Notes: a model not told the origin generated them from the sequence alone. DNA of 32,825 nucleotides from Flavobacteriales bacterium (GCA_022448105.1 JAKVAV010000018.1:1-32825); one strand, 5' to 3'. Shown: positions 8,938-16,613, counted from the stretch's first letter. A program made the numbers and translations.

Positions 8938-9960
8938 TTGAGAAGGCTATTCGTCATCATATTATGTTTAGTTGCTACAGAGAATTGGGCTCAGGATGCT
9001 CTTTTCTCCCAACAATTTTTGTTGCCTGCCATGATTAATCCGGCGGCAGCTGGAAATGGCGAGCAATTTCGCGCAGGAATGAACTATAGGAATCAATGGA
9101 GCGGAGTTGCAGAACCATTTAATACGGTGGCCGCGAGTTTTGACACTAGATTGTCTGGAAAAGGAAAGAGGAAAAAGAACAATGGTCTTGGCCTTGGAAT
9201 TTTATTTTTGAGAGATCGAGCGGGAGATCCAGAGCTCACAACTTTCCAAGTTGAGGCACAAGTGGCTTATCAAGTGCAGCTCACAGGAAACTCTACCTTC
9301 TCTGGCGGCCTATCTACAAGTTTTGATCAAAGAAGTGTAAACCCTGCTGATGGTAGGTGGGCTAGCCAATTTAATGGTGTATTCTATGATCCAGGAATTG
9401 CAAGCGGAGAGTCTTTCGCTGGAGATAGTGAGAGTCATCTCGATTTGGGAGCAGGTGTTACCTATGAGATGATTAAAAAACCGTCTGGCAGAAGTAAGAA
9501 ATTACCACTTATCGTAAGGGCGGGACTTTCGGGTTATCACCTTGGTAGAGTTGGCCTGACCGATTCCCAATTCATCTCCCAAGATATCGGCGTCAGAATA
9601 ACGGGGTACGGTAATATTCATATTGGCTTGAATCAAATGATGGCAATTGTGCCAGCAGTTTTTGGTCACTACCAAAATGGTTCTTCAAAGATTATCGCTG
9701 GTGCTTATTTCAAACAAATGTTAGTAACGGGATCGTCATTTATCAATGAGATTAACGAATCATCTTTGATGGTTGGGGCTTTTTACGAGCCCACAAGAGC
9801 AATCATTGTCAAGGGACTAATCCAATTTGGAAAATACACCATTGGTCTGGCTTATGACATCGATACTTCTGATGTTTCAGATTTCGGATCATCGGCAAGG
9901 GCGTTTGAATTAAACTTGGTTTATCAATGGTCTAGTCAAAAAAATAATCCTCGACGATAA
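8938..9960 (+). CDS. PorP/SprF family type IX secretion membrane protein
   Basis: 340 residues from a TTG start 3 bases after the preceding stop; the signal peptide MRRLFVIILCLVATENWAQ begins at this codon. The mature start DALFSQQFLLPAMINPAAAGN, with the YRNQWSG block soon after, is the hallmark of PorP/SprF proteins. The rest is an alternating, Gly-rich beta-barrel-like sequence ending in ELNLVYQW. Members are outer-membrane proteins that assist export or anchoring of individual T9SS cargo. Lying directly behind a type B cargo gene, this one probably serves that 1212-residue protein. The non-ATG start may indicate translational coupling and lower expression than the cargo. Confidence 0.92.
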   Translation: MRRLFVIILCLVATENWAQDALFSQQFLLPAMINPAAAGNGEQFRAGMNYRNQWSGVAEPFNTVAASFDTRLSGKGKRKKNNGLGLGILFLRDRAGDPELTTFQVEAQVAYQVQLTGNSTFSGGLSTSFDQRSVNPADGRWASQFNGVFYDPGIASGESFAGDSESHLDLGAGVTYEMIKKPSGRSKKLPLIVRAGLSGYHLGRVGLTDSQFISQDIGVRITGYGNIHIGLNQMMAIVPAVFGHYQNGSSKIIAGAYFKQMLVTGSSFINEINESSLMVGAFYEPTRAIIVKGLIQFGKYTIGLAYDIDTSDVSDFGSSARAFELNLVYQWSSQKNNPRR

Positions 9961-9961
9961 T

Positions 9962-9990
9962 AAACTTTCATTTATTTTTGAAAGTTCTAA
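9962..9990 (+). repeat. 29-bp element, copy 1 (candidate operator before the GbsR-type gene)
   Basis: This stretch aligns without gaps to 10531-10559, with about 24 of 29 identities and a shared AAAGTTCTAA end. It contains the inverted repeat CTTTCA (9965-9970) / TGAAAG (9979-9984). It overlaps the -33 element of the promoter at 9977-10006, the right place for an autoregulatory site. Confidence 0.55.
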
Positions 9991-10006
9991 AACATTATTA
10001 TCTTTG
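9977..10006 (+). promoter_or_regulatory. Bacteroidota-type promoter of the GbsR-DCC1-TIGR01777 operon
   Basis: TTTG (9977-9980), 18 bases, then TATCTTTG (9999-10006) match the Bacteroidota consensus TTTG-N19-TAnnTTTG exactly in both boxes. The predicted transcription start is within a few bases of the GTG start codon at 10011, so the message may be leaderless or nearly so. Confidence 0.7.
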
Positions 10007-10010
10007 GGTC

Positions 10011-10517
10011 GTGAAGGTTTCAGAAGCACAATTGGAATTTATTCAGACCTGGGGAGCACTAGGTAGTTCTTGGGGAATCCCCAAATCAATGGCTCAAATA
10101 CATGCCCTTCTTTTGGCCAGTAAGGATGAAATGAGCACTGAAGAGATAATGGACAAGATCAAGATTTCTAGAGGTAACGCTAACATAAATCTGAGAGAGT
10201 TGAAAAATTGGAAGCTCGTAACCAAAATCAACAAGCTAGGCGAGCGCAAAGAATTTTTTCAAGCAGATCACGATATCTGGAGTCTGGCAAAAAATATTGT
10301 GGCCGAGAGAAAAAAGAGAGAACTAGAACCAGTGTTGAGCTTTCTGGCAAAAATGCAGTCTGCAAAATTTGTGGGAAACAATGAAGAAATAGAGCACTTC
10401 AAAGAACTAGTGGCTGACTTGAAAGACTTTGTAGAACAACTAGACAAGCTCTCCGAACTGGCTATAAAATTTAATGACAACATCATTTTCAAGAAGATGA
10501 TCAACATGATGAAATAA
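10011..10517 (+). CDS. GbsR/MarR-type winged-helix transcriptional regulator
   Basis: 168 residues from GTG 10011. A TTG at 9978 in the same frame would add 11 residues but lies inside the promoter, and the family start (KVSEAQLEFIQTWGALGSSW) fits the GTG. The conserved GIPKSMAQIHALLL and MDKIKISRGNANINLRELKNW segments form the winged helix-turn-helix, the second being the recognition helix. RKEFFQADHDIW is the wing region. The C-terminal half (about 95-168) is charged, helical and probably mediates dimerisation. It heads a three-gene operon with a DCC1-like protein and an epimerase, and near-identical 29-bp elements precede it and the second gene. It is therefore likely to be autoregulatory. 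The effector is not evident. Confidence 0.85.
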   Translation: MKVSEAQLEFIQTWGALGSSWGIPKSMAQIHALLLASKDEMSTEEIMDKIKISRGNANINLRELKNWKLVTKINKLGERKEFFQADHDIWSLAKNIVAERKKRELEPVLSFLAKMQSAKFVGNNEEIEHFKELVADLKDFVEQLDKLSELAIKFNDNIIFKKMINMMK

Positions 10518-10530
10518 AAAAATTTATCAC

Positions 10531-10559
10531 AAATTTTCAATTTTTTCTAAAAGTTCTAA
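10531..10559 (+). repeat. 29-bp element, copy 2 (before the DCC1-like gene)
   Basis: Second copy of the 9962-9990 element, ending one base before the ATG at 10561. The AAAGTTCTAA block is identical, while the inverted repeat is degenerate here. No consensus promoter overlaps it, so it could act as a roadblock-type operator or an RNA/translation signal rather than a promoter operator. Confidence 0.5.
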
Positions 10560-10560
10560 C

Positions 10561-11385
10561 ATGATTACAAATAGTAAACTTTTAATCGACGCAGACTGCC
10601 CCATGTGTAAGATATACGGCAAGGCTTTTCTCAAATTTGGTCTCATAGAAAACGACGTTCTCAGCTCGTATCAACAAGTCGAAGAGTCAATTTCTAAATC
10701 AATAGATATGGATCGAGCGAAGAGTGAAATTGCTCTTATCGACCTTACCAACAATCAAGTAGTTTATGGAATTGACGCTTTCACAAGGATTCTAACAAGA
10801 GAAAATTCTCTCCTAAGAAAAACGGTGAAAAGGCAGCCGCTCCGATTTTTTGTCAAACTGGTTTATTCATTAATCTCTTTGAATAGACATGTGATTGTAA
10901 GACCATCTTCTACCTGTTCATCTCCTCTTTGCAGTCCAGAACTTCATCGCGGTTATAGAACAACTTACGGTCTAATTACCGCCTTCTTCACTGCCTTTAT
11001 CTTGAGTAATTACTTCAGACCCGTATTTGCAGATGCTGGTCTAGAGCTGCCGCCATATTTCGAATATGCCATGTGCCTCGGACAAATAGTTTGGCAAGGG
11101 TTCGTGATTAGTATCGTAAACAAGAACGAATCATGGGATTACTTGGGACACGTGAGCACCATCTCCTTGATCGGGGCAATCTTATTGATACCGCCCTATT
11201 TAATCGCCAGCATTTTCGGATTACCGTCGCTTTATTTGCTGGGAGCATTCGGGTTAGTAGTTGTCATTATGATTCAAGAACATGTGCTGAGAACAAACAG
11301 ACTAGGTTTGGGGCATGCGCTCACTTTTACTTGGATTGCATATCGATTGCTAATTCTCTTTATCATCTCAATCCTTTTCTTATGA
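10561..11385 (+). CDS. DCC1/DUF393-like thiol-disulfide oxidoreductase with membrane domain
   Basis: 274 residues. The N-terminus LLIDADCPMCKIYG carries the CXXC (Cys13, Cys16) of the DCC family in place of the usual DGxCxxC. A thioredoxin-like fold is expected over the first ~120 residues. The C-terminal half has about five hydrophobic segments (near 137-152, 166-184, 193-215, 221-238, 252-273), so the protein is an integral membrane version. The motif PSSTCSSPLCSPELHRGYR at about 116-134 adds more Cys and may be a redox or metal site on the membrane surface. It lies between the GbsR-type regulator and the epimerase and overlaps the latter by ATGA, implying translational coupling. The redox substrate is unknown. 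Confidence 0.8.
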   Translation: MITNSKLLIDADCPMCKIYGKAFLKFGLIENDVLSSYQQVEESISKSIDMDRAKSEIALIDLTNNQVVYGIDAFTRILTRENSLLRKTVKRQPLRFFVKLVYSLISLNRHVIVRPSSTCSSPLCSPELHRGYRTTYGLITAFFTAFILSNYFRPVFADAGLELPPYFEYAMCLGQIVWQGFVISIVNKNESWDYLGHVSTISLIGAILLIPPYLIASIFGLPSLYLLGAFGLVVVIMIQEHVLRTNRLGLGHALTFTWIAYRLLILFIISILFL

Positions 11386-12275
11386 ATATCACTATAGCCG
11401 GTGGAACAGGATTCTTAGGTCGAGAACTTGAAAAACACCTCTCCAATAAAGGACATCAAATCACCATTTTGACCCGCCGTCCTAGTGATTCAAACCACAT
11501 AAGGTGGGAAGGAATTATAAGTGGTACCTGGCCAGATCAAATATCTCAGACAGATGTCTTAATAAATCTTTGTGGGCGATCGGTTGATTGTCGGTACACT
11601 GATCTAAACAAAAAGGAAATCATTGCTTCTCGAGTTGAGCCAACTTTGGCTTTTCACAAAGCAATTCAAGATGAAAAGATCAAACCTAAAATCTGGTTGA
11701 ATGCATCTAGCGCGACCATATACACTCACGCAGAATCTCTACTAATGGATGAACAAAACGGTGTAATCGGCGATGATTTTTCCATGATTGTGTGCAAAGA
11801 ATGGGAAAGATCGTTTTTCACACATTTTTATTCTGACACCCGACAAGTAGCATTGCGAACCTCGATAGTTCTGGGATCAACAGGCGGAGCATTTTCCAAA
11901 CTAAAACCTGTCACAAGACTGGGTTTAGGGGGAAAACAAGGTCACGGAAATCAGATGGTGAGCTGGATTCATATCGATGATTTCTGTCGAAGTATTGACC
12001 ACATCATTCAAGATGGTCACATCTCTGGACCGATTAATTTGACGTCGCCAAATCCAGTCGACAATGACCAATTTATGAAGGCCGTTCGTTCAACGCTGAA
12101 AATCCCTTTTGGAATTCCACAACCTAAATGGTTGCTAGAATTTGGTGCTGCGCTCATCGGAACCGAAACAGAGTTATTACTAAAAAGCAGAAACGTCTTT
12201 CCAAGAAGGCTGCTAGAATCAGGGTTCAGCTTTTCATACGGTACGCTCAAAGAGTGCATAAATGGGCTGCGATGA
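11382..12275 (+). CDS. TIGR01777-family SDR oxidoreductase (NAD-dependent epimerase-like)
   Basis: 297 residues from the ATG at 11382, whose ATGA overlaps the previous stop; longer in-frame extensions upstream read through the DCC1-like gene and are discarded. The Rossmann motif GGTGFLG is at residues 7-13. Family-specific blocks follow: LINLCGRSVDCRY, SRVEPTLAF, NASSATIY, RTSIVLGSTGGAF, GGKQGHGNQMVSWIHIDD and NLTSPNPV. The C-terminal DUF1731 part contains WLLEFGAALIGTETELLLKS and the P-R-R-L-L-E-S-G-F ending. Related to E. coli YfcH and eukaryotic SDR39U1; no substrate is established. The catalytic Tyr-x3-Lys of classical SDRs is not obvious. Co-transcription with a DCC1-like redox protein suggests a redox or stress role, but that is inference. 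Confidence 0.88.
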   Translation: MNITIAGGTGFLGRELEKHLSNKGHQITILTRRPSDSNHIRWEGIISGTWPDQISQTDVLINLCGRSVDCRYTDLNKKEIIASRVEPTLAFHKAIQDEKIKPKIWLNASSATIYTHAESLLMDEQNGVIGDDFSMIVCKEWERSFFTHFYSDTRQVALRTSIVLGSTGGAFSKLKPVTRLGLGGKQGHGNQMVSWIHIDDFCRSIDHIIQDGHISGPINLTSPNPVDNDQFMKAVRSTLKIPFGIPQPKWLLEFGAALIGTETELLLKSRNVFPRRLLESGFSFSYGTLKECINGLR

Positions 12276-12303
12276 CACAATCTATGTCAACAGGTAATTC
12301 CCC

Positions 12304-12318
12304 CTAGTTTGAAACTAG
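12304..12318. promoter_or_regulatory. Perfect 15-bp palindrome upstream of the nickel permease
   Basis: CTAGTTT-G-AAACTAG, 7-bp arms with one central base, lies 82 bases before the permease start. The spacing is too tight for an RNA hairpin, so a dimeric DNA-binding protein site is more likely. A similar GTTT/AAAC-centred palindrome lies upstream of hypE (15370-15385). Confidence 0.4.
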
Positions 12319-12400
12319 AACAACCGGATTCTTAGGTCAGAAAAATCTCCGTAACCAATAAGAAGAATAGCGGTAATATATTTCTTTGTTGTAATTTGCC

Positions 12401-13180
12401 GTGTCGGTTATGTGCGGTGCAGATTATATATCCTCAATTCTTCTCCATGCGGGGCATCACGGCAATGATGACGTAAATTTTGCCCTCGGAGCAGGAATCG
12501 CCGCTGCCGTCCTGCACGTTATTTCTGGACCAGATCATTTAGCCGCTGTCACACCTCTAGCTGTTGAAGCCAAAAGAAAGGTTTGGAAGATCGGTTTCGC
12601 TTGGGGATCGGGACATTTACTGGGCATGCTCCTAATTGGTTTACTATTCTATTTCTTTAAGGAAGTTCTTCCCCTCGAAGCCATTTCTGCTTACAGCGAA
12701 CAGCTAGTGGCAATCGTCTTGATTGGCGTCGGTCTTTGGGCGCTTTATTCAGTTTTCGGCAAGAAAAAGAAAGTCCATTCTCACCCGCATATCCACGATG
12801 GTGACGAACCCTACCTTCATGTGCATGAGCACGATCATGAAGCTGACGGAAAGGAACATGCACATCCCCACCGCAAAGCCGAAAAAAGAAATTTGTCAGC
12901 ATCCTTTGGTATAGGAGTGATTCATGGATTGGCAGGAATAACTCACTTTTTTCTCTTACTTCCTGTGCTGGGTTTTGAAAAGAGCACGGATAGTTTTGAG
13001 TACATTCTAGGCTTCGGATTTGGAACTGTAGTGGCAATGACGGTGTACACCTTTATCCTTGGAGTGATTTCAAGACGTTCCAAAAAACAGGGAAGTCAAT
13101 TGACATATAAAGTGATTAGACTGACTGGTGGAATGTTCGCTCTATTGGTTGGTTTTTACTGGCTGTACTTAGCGGTTTAG
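12401..13180 (+). CDS. NicO/UreH-type nickel permease with His-rich loop
   Basis: 259 residues from GTG 12401; an ATG three codons later (12410) is an equally good start. It has about six membrane segments. Two conserved nickel-permease-type motifs occur in helices: HVISGPDHLAAVTPL (His39, Asp45, His46) and GVIHGLAGITHF (His175, His182). Between them a cytoplasmic loop (about 126-157) contains 11 His within 32 residues (HSHPHIH, HVHEHDH, HAHPH), a probable metal-binding or storage segment. The family includes UreH/HupE-like nickel and cobalt transporters; TauE/SafE-type exporters are an alternative. Convergence on the hydrogenase maturation cluster, whose HypB has no His tail, strongly suggests nickel supply for the [NiFe] enzyme. 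Its stop codon overlaps the stop of the NHL gene on the other strand. Confidence 0.82.
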   Translation: MSVMCGADYISSILLHAGHHGNDDVNFALGAGIAAAVLHVISGPDHLAAVTPLAVEAKRKVWKIGFAWGSGHLLGMLLIGLLFYFFKEVLPLEAISAYSEQLVAIVLIGVGLWALYSVFGKKKKVHSHPHIHDGDEPYLHVHEHDHEADGKEHAHPHRKAEKRNLSASFGIGVIHGLAGITHFFLLLPVLGFEKSTDSFEYILGFGFGTVVAMTVYTFILGVISRRSKKQGSQLTYKVIRLTGGMFALLVGFYWLYLAV

Positions 13181-14298
13181 ATCAATAAGTCAGCAATCAC
13201 AATTCGATGATTTCCTGTATCAGCGATAACGATTTTTGAATCTGCAGTGGTAATGGAAAATGGCCAATACAATGAGCTTGAGGTTCCCATTACCGTTTCA
13301 CTGTTTTCGCTCCCAGTTGTAAAATCTCTCTTTCCAATTACCGCAATGGCTATTGGGTTATTGGCCTCCGGTATTTTTTCAAACCAAAGAATGCGACTGT
13401 TACCAGTGTCGTTGACAAGAATTCCACCTTTATAAAAGCAAGCATCGTAAGTCCAGTTAAGCGACCTTGAACTCGGGAATAATCCGAATTGATTTTGACC
13501 ACAAGCATCAAAATCAGGCTGTCCAATAATGATATCTGCTGGTTTTTCAAATGCTTCTTGGAAGTGGTTCCAAAAATGGCATCGGTAGAACTGAGTATCT
13601 GATACAATGATCTGACCACTTGAATTCACTTTTACAGAATATGGCCAAATGGGCTCGTAATTTTCGTAGTCCCGAGTGTTCATATCTGGTTTGCCTATTA
13701 CTCCATCCGCCAGGGAATAGTTCTTAGTTGGAATTTCTTCAAAGTATAGGACTCTCCTATTTCCAGTATCAGCTATCCAAAGCTGGGTGCCATCTGAGTA
13801 GAGTCCATAAGGCCAGTTTAAAGTCTTCGCATTAGGGTCTTTCCCGATGCCTTCTACGTTAGGCTGATTGGATGTAAAATCTGGCTGACCAATCACCACA
13901 TCGGCAGGCTGGCCATTTCTGGTTGGCATTTTATGCCATACCAACACCCTGTGATTCCATGCATCAGCTACAAGAAGCTTCTCTCCATCACTCCAAATGC
14001 CCGAAGGATATTGTAAAGTGTCTGCAGTTACGACTCCTCCAGCATTGCGCCCCACACTGTCTGAGTCGGACTGACCAAGTACGACATCGGGTTCTGCAAA
14101 TTCACTTGAAGGCAATTGGTTCCATATAAAGACTCTATTCCTGCCCGTGTCGCTGACAAAGAGCATCCCATTGGCGACGTAGACCCCACGCGGAGCCAAA
14201 AATGGGGTCCCTTCTGGACCTCTGAAGAGGTAAGGGTTTTCGACTTGATCGCCGAGAGTTTCAAAATTCATCTCAACAGATTCTTGGGAGTTGCTCAC
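13177..14298 (-). CDS. Cytoplasmic NHL-repeat (six-bladed propeller) protein of the hydrogenase cluster
   Basis: 373 residues, no signal peptide. Six NHL blades are visible, each with an ADTGNRRVLYF-like core: SDTGRNRVFIW, ADAWNHRVLVW, ADTGNRRVLYF, SDTQFYRCHFW, NDTGNSRILWF and ADTGNHRIVIA. The blades are interspersed with DVVIGQPDF-type strands. The ATG at 14298 overlaps hypE by 26 bases. An ATG at 14271 (MNFETLGDQVENPY) would begin one base after the hypE stop and is a strong alternative. It is the last gene of the hyp cluster. NHL and TPR proteins are, as I recall, found in gene clusters of high-affinity uptake hydrogenases, but their role is unknown. The propeller is likely to be a protein-protein scaffold, perhaps for the enzyme or its membrane attachment. 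Confidence 0.85.
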   Translation of the reverse strand: MSNSQESVEMNFETLGDQVENPYLFRGPEGTPFLAPRGVYVANGMLFVSDTGRNRVFIWNQLPSSEFAEPDVVLGQSDSDSVGRNAGGVVTADTLQYPSGIWSDGEKLLVADAWNHRVLVWHKMPTRNGQPADVVIGQPDFTSNQPNVEGIGKDPNAKTLNWPYGLYSDGTQLWIADTGNRRVLYFEEIPTKNYSLADGVIGKPDMNTRDYENYEPIWPYSVKVNSSGQIIVSDTQFYRCHFWNHFQEAFEKPADIIIGQPDFDACGQNQFGLFPSSRSLNWTYDACFYKGGILVNDTGNSRILWFEKIPEANNPIAIAVIGKRDFTTGSENSETVMGTSSSLYWPFSITTADSKIVIADTGNHRIVIADLLI

Positions 14299-15334
14299 CT
14301 GGGAGCATGCTGATTACTCTTTTACCCCCAATCGCACTTTCCATGATGACTTGCTTGGAATGGTCTTCTACCACAGAGCCGATGATGGCCGCATTAGTTC
14401 CGTTCTGATCACCGCGTAGAGCTGACAAAACTGCTTCTGCTTTGTCCTCGTCAACGAAAGCGACAAAAAGCCCCTCGTTAGCGACATAAAGTGGATCGAG
14501 GCCTAACAATTCGCAAGCGCTAGCTACTTGATTATCAATTGGGATTTTGGCTTGTGATAGTTCGATTCCAAGATTCTCAGTTTGGGCAATTTCTTTAAGG
14601 ACTGTGGCCACGCCGCCTCTCGTAGGGTCGGTCAAGCAGTGGATAGCATCTCCAAACTCATCGATCAATCCATTTATCGTGTGGTTCAAATTGGTGGTAT
14701 CGCTTTCAATTTCCGAGTCGAATTCCAATCCTTCTCTCACCGACATGATGGCCATACCATGAGAGGCCATGTTTCCACTAAGGATGATTTGGTCCCCATT
14801 TTGAATTCGCTTGGCGCTAATAGTGGCTTTGGGGTGCAGTTCACCAATTCCCGATGTATTGATGAAAATCTTGTCCCCCTTTCCTTTCTCTACCACTTTG
14901 GTATCTCCCGTCACAACTTTAACTCCTGCCTTTTCACAAGCGAATTTTATGGAAACAAGAATTTCCCAAAAATCCTTCATGGGAAGTCCTTCCTCGATGA
15001 TAAAACTAAGGGAAAGATGTTGAGGAATCGCGCCGCACATCGCCAGATCATTGACCGTTCCGTTCACTGCTAGCTCACCGATATCTCCACCAGGAAAGAA
15101 AATTGGCGACACCAAAAAGCTATCAGTCGAAAAAGCCATTTTGCCCTTAACATCTAGCGTTGCCCCGTCGTGACGCTCATCCAAAATATCATTACTCAAA
15201 AGGTCAAAAACACCGCTATCGAGCAATTTATTAGTGAGAACTCCTCCACTTCCATGGCCCAATGTGATGACCTCAAAATCGAGTTTGGGCATAGGACATT
15301 GAAGCTGCATGCGTAGTTTTCCTTCTTCAGACAT
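14273..15334 (-). CDS. hypE: Hydrogenase maturation protein HypE (carbamoyl dehydratase)
   Basis: 353 residues. HypE converts a carbamoyl thioester on its C-terminal Cys to a thiocyanate that supplies CN ligands to the Fe of the active site. The C-terminus PRIC is intact, with Cys353 last. Other family blocks are ITLGHGSGG near the start, FSTDSFLVSPIFFPGGDIG (ATP site), GTVNDLAMCGA, VTGDTKVV, DPTRGGVATVLKE and VANEGLFVAFV. It follows hypD on the same strand after a 181-base gap that contains a repeat element and a palindrome, and it runs directly into the NHL gene. Length and motifs are normal. Confidence 0.97.
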   Translation of the reverse strand: MSEEGKLRMQLQCPMPKLDFEVITLGHGSGGVLTNKLLDSGVFDLLSNDILDERHDGATLDVKGKMAFSTDSFLVSPIFFPGGDIGELAVNGTVNDLAMCGAIPQHLSLSFIIEEGLPMKDFWEILVSIKFACEKAGVKVVTGDTKVVEKGKGDKIFINTSGIGELHPKATISAKRIQNGDQIILSGNMASHGMAIMSVREGLEFDSEIESDTTNLNHTINGLIDEFGDAIHCLTDPTRGGVATVLKEIAQTENLGIELSQAKIPIDNQVASACELLGLDPLYVANEGLFVAFVDEDKAEAVLSALRGDQNGTNAAIIGSVVEDHSKQVIMESAIGGKRVISMLPGEQLPRIC

Positions 15335-15369
15335 GAATTATTCAATTGACATTATTCTAAACATAACAT

Positions 15370-15385
15370 GCAGTTTTCAAACTGC
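15370..15385. promoter_or_regulatory. Perfect 16-bp palindrome upstream of hypE
   Basis: GCAGTTT-TC-AAACTGC, 7-bp arms with two central bases, starts 36 bases upstream of the hypE ATG. It shares the AGTTT...AAACT core with the palindrome at 12304-12318 upstream of the nickel permease. It is a candidate operator for a hyp/nickel regulator, by inference only. Confidence 0.4.
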
Positions 15386-15395
15386 TCAATATTGC

Positions 15396-15514
15396 GGTTG
15401 ATGCAGAAAGTCCATTAACAAGGCGCAGGAAGTTACGGAAATCAAGGAGTTGACTATTATCAGTGACTGTTTTTGGAACGAGTGCAACGATGATAATGGA
15501 CTTTATGGGCAGAC
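15396..15514. repeat. 119-bp intergenic repeat, copy A (between hypD and hypE)
   Basis: Aligns end to end without gaps with 19884-20002; I count about 83 identities in 119. It carries a perfect 11-bp inverted pair, AAAGTCCATTA (15407-15417) and TAATGGACTTT (15494-15504), enclosing 76 bases. The right end stops one base before the hypD stop codon. The length is not a multiple of three and no reading frame is conserved, so it is non-coding. Confidence 0.7.
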
Positions 15515-15515
15515 G

Positions 15516-16613
15516 CTAAGCTTGTTCCACCATTCCAGAGAAGTGGTAATAAGCCGCACAAGCACCCTCACTGCTTACCATCGGAGCTCCGAGAGGATTA
15601 GTCGGTTTGCAAGTCTTACCAAATTGAGCACATTCAAAGGGCTTCTTGATTCCTTTCATAATCTGCCCTGAAATACAATCGGGATGTTCTGGCGCTTCCG
15701 CGATATTGACAGAGAACTTTTTGGCAGCGTCAAATGCAGCAAATTCTTCTCTAACAGCATATCCACTCTCAGGAATTTCGCCGATTCCACGCCACATCTG
15801 ATTCTTCACTTCAAAGACCTCATGAATCACTTTCTGAGCATCAGGATTTCCTTCTTCACGAACAATTCGAGCATACTGATTCTCCACCTCGGCTTTCTTC
15901 TGTTCTAACTGACGAAGAACCATAAGAATACCTTGAAGCACGTCGAGTGGTTCAAATCCAGTAACCACAATTGGCACCTCGAATTTTTCGGAAATAGGAT
16001 GGTACTCGGCGTTTCCCATAATGGTACATACGTGTCCCGCCGCTAGGAAACCGTCAATTTTACTTTCCTCATCGTCTATCACCGCTTTGATCGCCGGCGG
16101 TACCAAAACATGGGATGCTAAAATGGAGTAATTCTTTACACCGCGTATATGTGCATGAACTACCGAAAGAGCATTAGCAGGAGCTGTAGTTTCAAATCCA
16201 ACTGCGAAAAACACAACCTCTTTGTCAGGGTTGTCTTCAGCAATTTTAACAGCCTCCAATGGAGAATATAGCACACGAACATCAGCTCCTTCTGCCTTAG
16301 CTTCAAGCAAGCTCTTTTGTGATCCAGGTACACGAAGCATATCTCCGAAAGAGCAGAGAATCACTCCCTTTTCTGTAGCCAGATAAACTGCCTTATCGAT
16401 GAGATTGAGCGGAGTCACACAAACAGGACAACCCGGTCCATGAATCATGGTTACTTCATCAGGAAGCATCTCAATAATCCCGTTTTTTACCAAACTATGC
16501 GTTTGTCCACCACAAACTTCCATTATCGACCAAGGTTGAGTAACGGTGGTCTTGATCTCCTCCAAAAACTGCTTAGCGAGAACAGGGTCTCGGTATTCTG
16601 ACATGTACTTCAT
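15516..16613 (-). CDS. hypD: Hydrogenase maturation protein HypD (Fe-S scaffold)
   Basis: 365 residues. HypD, with HypC, holds the Fe(CN)2CO unit during assembly. The redox pair is in GPGCPVC (Cys62, Cys65), and the active-site Cys34 is in [10 protein letters not shown], at spacings that match E. coli HypD. The C-terminal [4Fe-4S] cysteines are in [17 protein letters not shown] and [29 protein letters not shown] is another conserved block. Its ATG overlaps the stop of hypC by 4 bases, as expected for partners made together. It ends directly against repeat A. Confidence 0.97.
   Translation of the reverse strand: MKYMSEYRDPVLAKQFLEEIKTTVTQPWSIMEVCGGQTHSLVKNGIIEMLPDEVTMIHGPGCPVCVTPLNLIDKAVYLATEKGVILCSFGDMLRVPGSQKSLLEAKAEGADVRVLYSPLEAVKIAEDNPDKEVVFFAVGFETTAPANALSVVHAHIRGVKNYSILASHVLVPPAIKAVIDDEESKIDGFLAAGHVCTIMGNAEYHPISEKFEVPIVVTGFEPLDVLQGILMVLRQLEQKKAEVENQYARIVREEGNPDAQKVIHEVFEVKNQMWRGIGEIPESGYAVREEFAAFDAAKKFSVNIAEAPEHPDCISGQIMKGIKKPFECAQFGKTCKPTNPLGAPMVSSEGACAAYYHFSGMVEQA

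Noticed and set aside
12657-13037. 126-codon open frame opposite the nickel permease
   Set aside because: Antisense shadow of the permease; the His-loop region creates a long opposite frame with no family features.
15407-15504. Integron attC-like site, because of inverted ends around about 100 bases
   Set aside because: No matching RYYYAAC/GTTRRRY core pair at the ends, no integrase, no cassette arrangement; treated as a non-coding repeat.
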